From Orthonyx spaldingii (taxonomy: Eukaryota; Chordata; Aves; Passeriformes; Orthonychidae): DNA of 64,000 bases. The stretch's first letter is position 1. Each line of letters opens with the position of its first letter. Location: NCBI GenBank assembly GCA_013397795.1, contig VZTJ01000523.1, positions 2,262,078 through 2,326,077 of the forward strand, written 5' to 3'. The position numbers were made by a program, and so were the translations under genes. Shown in pieces: positions 47,913 through 57,900 of the stretch. Under the pieces are notes generated by a model. It made no database searches. It was not told the DNA's origin and saw nothing but the letters and a program-made list of their open reading frames with translations.

Positions 47913-50900
47913 TTACCTTACACTCGTAGTGGTTTTATTGGTTCATGGAAATGCTCATTTGGGGGTGTAACCATTCAATGTGTGGTACAAAAAATTGCCA
48001 GGATCAACAGGCCTTTTACACCTGGAGGCACCTGGCTCCCTGCAGCCAGAGCACCCCTGTTTATCCAAGTGCAGACAGTGGGCAGAGCTGGATTTTGCCA
48101 CCACCTCTCCATGTGGAGCCAGGGCTGATTTGTCGTTACCTCTTTGAACTGGACTCGTGCAGTTGCCAACCACCTGCAGTGGAAATCTGGTGAGTCACCA
48201 GCATTTTGGACCATCAATAATTCCGAGCTGCAGAGTCCTCCTGCTCTGGAGGATCTTGCTGCAAGCAGAAAAGCAAAGTAGCTGGTGGGCAATGTGTGCA
48301 CGTCCCGGTGCCAGTGCTCCTCCATCCTGGCTCATCCCGAGGGATAACATCATCCCTCCTCCCCGAGCCAACTGCTTCTGCCTCGGAGATGCAGCCACAT
48401 CCCCCAGGATCTTTATCATTTTAATCTCTTTTTGCTGCATGTAGATTTTTTTAATACAGTGTGAATCCAACCCTTGTACTGCTTTTATTGGCATCCACTA
48501 AAAAACCTGCATTTTAATTACAAGCGTTCTCCCAGGGTCAGAGTTCTCAGCAGCGCTGTATCACACCTGGATTTGCTTGTTCTGATGTTCTGCCCCGTGA
48601 ATTCCTGTTTAACATTTGCTGCCTCCTGCGCCTCATGCGTGACTGACATCGGGAGTGACTAAGGGAACAGATCAATTATTGTGATTAAAATTGATCCTCA
48701 TCGCTCTTGGTGTCACAGTTCACAAGCCAGCACTCATGAGCTCATTTGGCTTGGGTTTGTAACCATTGCATATGGTGAGAAGCTCACTGAGCAGAGTAAA
48801 ATCATCACTACGTCAAAATTAAAGGATTTGATCATCACAAGAATAAAAATCAAGCTGTGTTTATGGCCTTTATACCTAATGGTAAAGTCGTACTTGGGTT
48901 TGGACGCATTTCAAAAATGTGATTTTAGAGCAAAAAGCACTGTTTGGGAGGTTTATGCAATGTGGGATCTCAGGTACCATGAAAATAAAATGTACCTTTG
49001 TTCTCTCTTGCAAAACAAGAAGGATTTTCCTGTAGGCTTGGCTGAAAGGCATCAAGGAAATGCCAAATATTTGTAACACACTGCACTGAAAAGCTCATTA
49101 TAATCAATAAACCCTGGGCTGGTCAATTCCTGCATGTGGAAACACAAAGGAAAGGGAAAAAAGAGATGGAAAAGAGCATGATGGAGGCAGAATAAAAGAA
49201 AGACTGAGCTGAAACACCATGGACAGAGAAGGAGAATTTTATGTAATGAATGTTTTTCACCTCATCAACTCCTTCCTGCCCTAAACACCATCACCACCTG
49301 TAAGTGCACTCATTAAACTGGCAAATCCATACACCTCCATCATGCCTGGAAATTGAATTCTGCTGAGTTTTCAGTGCTTTTATTTAATAAATCTGATTTT
49401 TTTTTTTCACATTTTCAGTTCACTTCTTTCCTAGCTCATCCTCTTGTGCAGCTCAGTTTGTCAGTTTTATTTCTCCAAAGTGCTATGGAGGGAGCAACAT
49501 ATAACTCACAACTCAATAAAATTTACAGAAAAATAAATATTTGCTGCATCCAAGATGAGACGGAGATTGTGTAGGAGGGGAGGAGGCAGGAGGTAGACTT
49601 GAAATTGTTGCTTTTGGAAGAGATTTGAGAATTGAGAGTTGGTAGCTCAGTACAAAATGGCTAGGGCTCTAAAATGGATTTATCAAGAACTGAAATGCAA
49701 AAAAAAGCAGGAGGAAGGTGTTCCGAAATTTTGGCTCTGCAAGGTGGTTTCAGCCTGATGAGCAGCACTGGACATCCATGACTGTTTGAAGGTAAACCAA
49801 TTTATTTACAATTTTATTGGCTGGAAAAAGCCACCAACTGCACCTTCACCGTTCAAAACCTGGGATACAGCAAACTCATTCTCATTTTAGAGAGAGAAGG
49901 TCTGCACCAAGAGTTCAGAGATTAATCAACAGCTTTATCCCCTTCCAAGCACTGGTGACTCAGATATCAAAGCACAGGGTCTCCAATGTCAAAGTTATTC
50001 TTTTTCTCCTGGGTGAGAGAGGCTGGAAAGTCTCAGCACTGAGTTCCTGTGAGCAAAGCCTCACTCTGTGCCCAAAGCACAGCTCAGGAGGGACCCTCCT
50101 GTGCTTCCAGAATGTTATTTTAACGAAAATATTTCTAAATTATTAAATTACATAGGTTTCACTGCAATCTGAGCCAGCATCTTTGTGTGTCTCTACACCT
50201 GCACCCACAGTAGGTAACATATTTAATTCAGATTGCTGAAGATAATTGCTTGGTAATGTGTGTCTTCCCAATTTTGGGGTTTTTTTTAATAATGAAAATT
50301 CAGTGATGATTATCAGGAAAAAAAACCCCAATAAATTGTGCTTCTTTTTTAGCTCAGGAACCTTTTTAACGTGTATCACCAGGATATTTCCTCAGCAGTC
50401 AAAAGGCAAGAGGGATTTCAGTTGGGAATTCAGATTTCAGAGGGAATTTGTGGGCTGATGTCCTGAGCAGCTGTGAGGAAGCTGCAGCCCAGTGTGTTCC
50501 CTCCTGTGTCACCTGTGTGACACTGATTGATGCTTCTCCAGGTTTAATTGAGGTAGAACATTACATGGTCCTGTTCCTGAGCAGGTTTTGCTGCTTTGTT
50601 CCCTAACACTGTTGTGGATAATTAGGTCAGGTTCACTTCTCTTTGACAGCACTGAAATGAATCATTTTTTTCAGAGTAGATGATCACTCTAATACTTCCT
50701 ATCTAATATCACCGCCACCTCCAAATCGTGTCCTAATGAGAGAGTTCCAGGAATATCAGAGAAAAAAAAAAGGTGGATATTCAATGATCTAGTGTCTGCT
50801 TCTGACCCTGGAAAACCTTATTCATTTAAAGAACTATTACTCATGAGAATTACTGAGCACGCTTCCAGAAGGCTGAACGCAGGAGGGTTGTCCAAGCAGG

Positions 50901-51399
50901 AACAGCCTCTTTCAAACAGAGAACTATTAAATATGTTAAATCTCTCCTACAGCCCTCCAGAGATTTGGTTTAAAACCATAGACAATAACACTTCCGTGAA
51001 CTGGTGATACTGAGAATTATCAGATCCAGAAAATCTCATCTTTTCCCATCTCCTGGATAAAAAGGTCCTTCCTGCAGACCTCTCCCATGACACACACGGA
51101 GTCTCTCACTGCTGTGGTGTCACCAGTTGGGTTTCAAAGTTTTCACAGCCAGGACTCAGTGATCTTTATCACTATAAATTCAGACTCCTGAGACACCAGC
51201 AAGAATAATTAGTTCCTGGCTTTGCTCAAGTGTCTTCTGCCACGCTCTTTGCAGTTCATTTGCCACAAGCACTTCTGCATTATTACCGTATCCACAACTC
51301 CTACAGGCATTTCACCTGGGAGGAACTGCCAGCTCGGATGCATCACTCCTTTGGCAGGTTTTGTCTGAGATGCCTCATTGAATATCATAGCATTGAATA
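47913..51399. other. Gene-free DNA upstream of CHMP1B
   Basis: I recognise no gene or clear interspersed repeat. Small T and A homopolymers occur near 49388 and 50761. Confidence 0.4.
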
Positions 51400-51790
51400 T
51401 AGATCCTGGTGGGTGGGAGGCTGGACATGGCCCAGCCCAGAACCCCCCAGGTCCTGGGCTCATCCCCAGTGTGGGCAGCAGAAAGGGGGGAATTCTGCCC
51501 TGCAGAGCTGCCTCCATCCCTGGGATCCAGAAGGATGTGGAGCTGCTGGAGCCAGTCCACAGGAGGCCACAAGTGATTAGAGGGGATGGAGCAGCTCTGC
51601 TCTGGAGAAAAGCTGGGAGAGCTGGGGGTGTCCAGCCTGGAGAAGCTTGGGGGTGACCTAACCGTGGCCTTCCAGTACCTGAAGGAGCTGATGCGAAAGA
51701 TGAAGAGACACTATTCATTTAGAAGGGCCTGGAGTGACAGGACAAGGTGGGGAGGGGGGTGGAGGGTGGATTCAAACTGAAGGAGGCGAC
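51400..51790 (+). mobile_element. CR1 LINE fragment (internal to 3' region)
   Basis: Sense CR1: GATGTGGAGCTGCTGGAGCC, AGTCCACAGGAGGCCACAAG, GGTGTCCAGCCTGGAGAAGC and GTGGCCTTCCAGTACCTGAA. The 5' boundary is approximate; similarity becomes clear from about 51515. Confidence 0.8.
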
Positions 51791-52108
51791 AGTGTCCAAA
51801 GGAGGGACACGAAGATGATGAAGCGCCTTGAGGAGCGTCTGAGGGCACTCGGTCTGTTCAGCTGGGGGAGACTGAGGGGAGCCATCGCAGTTACAACATC
51901 CTCGTGAGGAAAAGCGGAGGGGCAGACACTGATCTCTGTGGTGGCAGGGACAGCACCCAGGGAACGGCTGCAGCTGGGCCAGGGCAGGGTCAGGCTGGAG
52001 ATCAGGGGAAGGTTCTTCCCCCAGAGGGTGCTGGGCACTGAACAGACTCCCCAGGGAACGGGCACAGCTACAGAGCCCCAGGAGCGTTTGGACACCGCTC
52101 CCGGGGAT
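51791..52108 (+). mobile_element. CR1 LINE fragment running into the gap
   Basis: Sense CR1 of a different subfamily: AGTGTCCAAAGGAGGGACAC, GAAGATGATGAAGCGCCTTG, GAGGGCACTCGGTCTGTTCA, TTCTTCCCCCAGAGGGTGCT and CAGGAGCGTTTGGACACCGC. It would need about 100 bp more to reach its 3' end, which must lie in the N run. Confidence 0.85.
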
Positions 52109-52705
52109 NNNNNNNNNNNNNNNNNNNNNNNNNNNNNNNNNNNNNNNNNNNNNNNNNNNNNNNNNNNNNNNNNNNNNNNNNNNNNNNNNNNNNNNNNNNN
52201 NNNNNNNNNNNNNNNNNNNNNNNNNNNNNNNNNNNNNNNNNNNNNNNNNNNNNNNNNNNNNNNNNNNNNNNNNNNNNNNNNNNNNNNNNNNNNNNNNNNN
52301 NNNNNNNNNNNNNNNNNNNNNNNNNNNNNNNNNNNNNNNNNNNNNNNNNNNNNNNNNNNNNNNNNNNNNNNNNNNNNNNNNNNNNNNNNNNNNNNNNNNN
52401 NNNNNNNNNNNNNNNNNNNNNNNNNNNNNNNNNNNNNNNNNNNNNNNNNNNNNNNNNNNNNNNNNNNNNNNNNNNNNNNNNNNNNNNNNNNNNNNNNNNN
52501 NNNNNNNNNNNNNNNNNNNNNNNNNNNNNNNNNNNNNNNNNNNNNNNNNNNNNNNNNNNNNNNNNNNNNNNNNNNNNNNNNNNNNNNNNNNNNNNNNNNN
52601 NNNNNNNNNNNNNNNNNNNNNNNNNNNNNNNNNNNNNNNNNNNNNNNNNNNNNNNNNNNNNNNNNNNNNNNNNNNNNNNNNNNNNNNNNNNNNNNNNNNN
52701 NNNNN
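52109..52705. other. Assembly gap (597 N), probably containing CHMP1B exon 1
   Basis: An unresolved run of N. Its right edge is a very GC-rich CpG island and its left edge is CR1 sequence. The short first coding exon of CHMP1B is not found between 52706 and 54849, so it most likely lies here. Confidence 1.
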
Positions 52706-52910
52706 GCGGGGCGCCGCGGGGGTGGGGCGGGGCGGGGCGGGGGGGAGGCGGCGGTGGCGGCGAGCGAGGCCCCCCCGCCGGGAGCGACCCCGAGGAGCCC
52801 CCGGGGCGCGGGGGAAGGAGGAGCCGAGTCCCCCCTCATGGCGGTGGTGGCGGGGCTCGACGGCAGCGGCGGCAGGAGGAGGAGGACTGGGTGTGACATA
52901 GGCAGGGGCT
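52706..52910 (+). promoter_or_regulatory. CHMP1B: CpG island at the 5' end of CHMP1B
   Basis: The sequence is extremely GC-rich, with repeated GGGGCGGGGC boxes of Sp1 type (about 52722-52748, also a possible G-quadruplex) and GGCGGCGGTGGCGGCG blocks. It is the nearest island upstream of the visible CHMP1B exons and on the correct side. A small plus-strand frame (MAVVAGLDGSGG...) does not match the expected N-terminus and is not called as coding. Confidence 0.6.
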
Positions 52911-52994
52911 GAGCTCCCTGAACCTCGGAATTCGCTTCTAAAGACGAGAAAAGCGAGAAGGGATCTCACATTCCATATAAATATCTCCAGAGGG

Positions 52995-53297
52995 TGTCAG
53001 AGAATGGTGCCAGGCTCTGTTCAGTGGTGCCCAGCACCAGGATGAGGAGCAATGGCCATAAACTGAAAACAAAGAAGTTCCACCTCAATACGAGGAAGAA
53101 CTTCTTCCCGTGGAGGGGGCAGAGCGCTGGGACAGCTGCCCAGGGCGGGTGTGGAGTCTCCCTGTCTGGAGACATCCCAAACCCACCCGGACACGTTCCT
53201 GTGTCACCCGCTCCAGGTGACCCTGCCAGGGCAGGAGGGTTGGACTGGGTGATCTCCTGAGGGCCCTTCTAACTCAGTTATTCCGTGATTCTGTGGT
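52995..53297 (+). mobile_element. CR1 LINE 3' fragment, third subfamily, next to the CHMP1B island
   Basis: Sense CR1: GAATGGTGCCAGGCTCTGTT, AGTTCCACCTCAATACGAGG, GTGTGGAGTCTCCCTGTCTG, GGGTTGGACTGGGTGATCTC and the TTCCGTGATTCTGTG end. It lies just inside what should be intron 1 of CHMP1B. Confidence 0.88.
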
Positions 53298-54849
53298 TTC
53301 ACTGTCCTGAAGGGACAAGGAAGTGAGTGGGAAGTTCGGTGTCTCTTCCTAAGAGGTGATCAGGCAGCCTTGGCTGGGAGTGAGGAGGAGGAGGAGGCAG
53401 GACTGTGGTGGATGGAGGGACAGCCCAGTTCCTGAGGCAGAAAACACAATTTATACTAAAATAGTGCAAATTGTGCTTCAGGGGCAGCATACATGTGTTT
53501 AGGATGGAGTGATGTCAGCAGGGCTGTACCCTAAACAGCCACCACGTCAGCTGTGCTTCCTGCTCTTGGAAATAATTTACACACAGAGCCCTGTGTGGGC
53601 TGACTGAAACTTTCTTACTGTATAAAACTGTCTTAAGGCACAGGGGCAGAAAACTCTTACAGATTCCAGGGGTCTCAGTGTGGTTGGAATGTTCAGGCAG
53701 TTCTGGCGTTGCCGTGGTCGGGACTGAGGGGTTGCTGGAGCAGCTGACTGTGAGTCACAAACTGAGGTGGAAGTTGAGTTCCACTTGAGTTGTGTCACAT
53801 AGAGAAAGACACTTGAAGGGAGGAGCAGGAATGTGCTCCTCAGGGATGGGTGAGCTGAGGAGGTGTCACGTGAGCTGGTCTAATGTCAGGTAAATTCTCC
53901 AGCTGAGTAACTGAGGAAGTTATTTCAAAATAAACTGCTCTGCTACTGGTACCTCCCTTAATAGATATCCTAAATGGAAAGTCATGCCTGTTACCTGTTT
54001 TTAGCCTGCTTGTGATGTTTATAGGATAACAAAGACATTCCTAATGTCTCCAGGTTGCTGTCAGAGTAAGAGGCATGGCTGGGCTTTAAAGCAGAAAACA
54101 GCTCTGGAATAATTTATGTGCTTGAAATATTGAAGAAACCTCAAGTACTTGTAATGTTTAGCTTTGTGTGTCCACTTAATTGTTAATCATCTTAGTACCT
54201 GCTGCATCTTCCTCTTGGGATATCACAGGTGGCAGGAAAGAAGCCTACAAAGCTTTTTACTTCCATGTTCCTTGAGAAAGACTGATATTATTTGGAAGCT
54301 TTCATCAACAGTGTTTTTAAGAGAATGTTTTTTGATAGTTATTTTTGCAGCACACACTCTATTCTCTGTCAGTAATAGCTTAGTGCAGTCATTCCAAGTC
54401 ACTCTGAAGGCTTGTCTTGCTGTTTTCTTAGAGCTTTCAGTTTAAGCAGGACTTGAACTTTTGTTTTTAAAAAGTTTCTCTTCCTGGCTGAAGTACTCTC
54501 TGCCCAAAGTCAGATGATGGAGCTGTCGGGAAGCCCGGGATTACTCACATGACCCAGGGCTGGGAAGGAGCTTGATGAGCAATTTAAATCCAAGATCCAG
54601 CCATGGCCAGCTGAGCCGGTTTGCTGTCACACTGTTCATTTGTTGTGTTCCTCAGTGGTTTTGGGCTTTTTTTTGGATGGGGAGATTCCAGGCAGGTCAG
54701 AAAACCACATCATTTCAGTGAGAGTGGCACGCTCTGGGTGTGGGAGTGAAAGTAACTGGCAGAGAACCACTCTCAGTTCCTCTTGGGGGGTGTTTGGTGG
54801 ATGGATTTATCAGTGTGAAGTAGTTTTGAGCCCTTAACTTGCAGTGCAG
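53298..54849 (+). other. CHMP1B: Probable CHMP1B intron 1
   Basis: No exon is visible. I looked for a short exon coding for the missing N-terminus (Met-Ser-Asn-Met-Glu type) followed by a GT donor and found none. The intron ends with an acceptor at 54848-54849 (TGCAG); an alternative AG lies at 54843-54844. Confidence 0.55.
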
Positions 54850-54947
54850 AACACCTGTTTAATTTGAAGTTTGCTGCAAAGGAGCTCAACAGGAACTCCA
54901 AAAAATGCGACAAAGAAGAAAAGGCTGAGAAAGCTAAAATTAAGAAG
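54850..54947 (+). CDS. CHMP1B: CHMP1B exon 2
   Basis: 98 bp: two bases finishing a Lys codon, then 32 codons beginning HLFNLKFAAKEL and ending AKIKK, followed by GTAAGT. It carries the basic membrane-binding first helix. Confidence 0.93.
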
Positions 54948-57900
54948 GTAAGTCTGAACCAAGCTTTTTAGATCTGTTGCTTGCCTATTAGAGCAGGAAG
55001 ACATCTGGTGTTTTGTCATTTCCCTGGTGTGCATGCTAACAATCATGTGGTCAATGTTTGTGATTTAAAAGATGTGGCTGTAAATCTTCCTGTGCTTATT
55101 AATAAACACGAGGATAAATCCTTGTGTGTCCTCCTGGATGGCTCGTGGCATTTGCTTCCCGAGAGGATTGGCTTCTATGTGCTTTGGTAGAGATTATTGT
55201 TCTCAGAGTTAAAACCACTTCATGTTTATCAGCTTGTATTAAAAGGACTTGTGGAGAGGAACTTCAAAACAGCTTTTGAGTCCTTGAAGTAGTGAAGAGA
55301 GAGACTGAGTTGATTTGGCTGTATTTCTGCCCATGAGATACAGCCGTGCCACCTGTGCCTGTGTTTGTGTCTTGAGGCTGAAAATGTTTTCATGAACAGA
55401 AAATTATGTTTCTGTAGCTCTGCAAAACTGCCTGTTTGGAGTGCATTCTAAATGCCTTCCTTGGAAAGAAGTTAGGAGTTCACATCTTGGAAATGTTTGG
55501 GATCTGTTGTGGGAGGAGGGAGGGATTTGTGTTTTAATAAACAAAGATACAGTGACTAACTAATGCTACTTTCAGAACCAAAACAGACAATGCAGGAATC
55601 ATATTTACAAGAGCAAGGAAGGGTAAAAATCCTTTCCTTTTGCCTTTCCCTCTTTGCCAAGGCCATCCAGAAGGGGAACATGGAAGTGGCGCGGATCCAC
55701 GCGGAGAACGCCATCCGCCAGAAGAACCAGGCCATCAACTTCCTGCGCATGAGCGCCCGCGTGGACGCCGTGGCAGCCAGGGTGCAGACTGCCGTCACCA
55801 TGGGCAAGGTGAGGCCTCCCCGTCCTGCAGAGGCCAGGAGGAGACCTCTGATCTTCTCTGGAGTGACTTCATCCTGGCTGGAACCAGCTGGGAACTTTCG
55901 CTTTCGGTTTGAGATGTAGGCGAGAGTCAGTCAGGTGCTGGAATTCCTCTGGCAGCTGCTCTTTGGATTATTTCACAAAGAACTTCTTGCCATTTTGGTT
56001 TTTCCTTTTTTCTTTTTTATATTCTCTGGATCCTTTACACATATGTGTGTAGCTTTGTAGCTTCCTATTGTAGCTTAGCTTCAACATTTTCCTAGGCAGG
56101 AAGACAAAACAAATTCCAGGGCCCCTATCCTATCTTGGTTCTCCCCGGCTACCAAGGTTGAAAACAGCTCTTCGAGACACATTTTCATAAACAAAGTACA
56201 ACTGGTACCAAGGGGGGGGACTCCAGAGAAGGGGCTTGACCTGGGGGGGAATTGCATCACCACTTGTCCTCCTAATTGGTGCTTTTTATCAATTATGCTA
56301 ATTTCCTAAAACCTATAGAACTGTATGTACCCCTGTGGGGAGTGGGCTTCTGTGGACACTCTTTTATAACTGCCCCTGGAGGCCTCCAAATAAAGATCCA
56401 CCTTTATATTACCTCCTATACTAAAAACTACCTCAAGTTTCATTTCCAGGTTGAGAAAAAGGCAACAAACTCCCCTTCAAAATACATAAAGTCATGAGAT
56501 GGGAGTTGTGATTCCAGAGATCTTTTTTAGCTCAGGTAGTTGTTTCAGGTAAACTGATTTACTGCTCTTCATCTTGAACGTTTATTGTGACCTGTGGACC
56601 AAGTGTATCCCTTAACACTGAACAGGTCTCAAGTCTACAGAAATTAATGCCATATAAAGCTCATTTTTAGTGAATTTTGCCTCAGAATGTGTACTTCAAG
56701 TGGCTGAGTTCATTTCTAGAGCTTGGAATGGTAGGAGCTATTTAAAATATCACATTCCAGATGGCAATAGTATGTACCCTCCTATTTGATACTGTCAAAG
56801 CTCTGTGGACAGAGATAAGAGAGCTGGGTAAGATATCACAGAATCCCAGAATAATCTGGGTTGGAAGGGACCTTAAAGCTCATCCTGTTCCACCCCCTGC
56901 CATGGGCAGGGACACCTTCCACTATCCCTGTTTGCTCCAAGCCCTGTCCAAGCTGGCCTTGGACACTTCCAGGCATGGGGCAGCCACAGCTTCTCTGGGA
57001 ACCTCTGCCAGGGCCTCCCCACCCTCACAGGGAAGGATTTGTTCCTAAACTGCTCATTTTTCCCTGTAATAATTTCCTTCCCCTTGTTTCAGGTAACAAA
57101 GTCGATGGCTGGGGTGGTGAAGTCTATGGATGCCACATTGAAGAGCATGAACTTGGAAAAGGTAAATAGACTTAACCTTCTTGGTGCTGACATCAAAAGC
57201 AGAAGGGATGACAGACACAAGTTTTAAAAAGGGAAATTCAATCAAGAGTTTTCCAGTTGAGATGTATTTTTTCTGTTATCTGAAGAGAAGTGATTTGATT
57301 CATATTTTTCATAGATATCTGCACTAATGGACAAATTTGAGCATCAGTTTGAGACACTGGATGTGCAGACACAACAGATGGAAGACACAATGAGCAACAC
57401 TACGACATTAACAACGCCACAAGTAAGAATAATAAAATATATTTTAGCAAGGTGATCTTAAATTATGTGTCTATACTGTTCATTGTCAGCACTTGAAACA
57501 CTCAGGTATATGATTGGGGTTTTTTTACAGATAAGTTGAGTTCTTTAGAAGCATTATTTACAAGCCAGAGTTCAATTAATGTAATTTTAACTGATGAGCA
57601 CCTCTGCTCCTTATTTTTGAGTTCATACCTTCTAGTGGTTAAGCACAAAACTAATCTGCCAAAGGCATTTACCTTTAAACCAGTTTTGTTAAAATAATTC
57701 CTGTTCTCTGAAAATCTAACAGAAGAGGTTGTCAGAAACTCCAAATGTAACAATCAGTTTTGTTTTCCTTTAGAACCAAGTGGACATGCTCCTGCAGGAA
57801 ATGGCAGATGAAGCAGGGTAGGTGGAATTTCTATTTCTTCAATAAGTCTTGCTTCCCACAACCCTTCCTGATTATATCTAAGATCAGATACCCTTGTTTT

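Larger units (their letters stand above)
55809..57092 (+). other. CHMP1B: CHMP1B intron 3, with a probable LTR and a CR1
   Basis: A 1284-bp GT-AG intron. Most of it is occupied by a probable solo LTR (about 56046-56466) and a reverse CR1 fragment (56835-57045). The CR1 ends fewer than 50 bp before the exon 4 acceptor. Confidence 0.85.

Noticed and set aside
52838..52912. Small frame MAVVAGLDGSGG... as CHMP1B exon 1
   Set aside because: The family N-terminus is Met-Ser-Asn-Met-Glu-Lys-like. This frame does not match and would change the protein length.
51719..52969. Long open frames of 324-416 codons across the second gap
   Set aside because: They consist of N plus CR1 sequence and CpG-island sequence.
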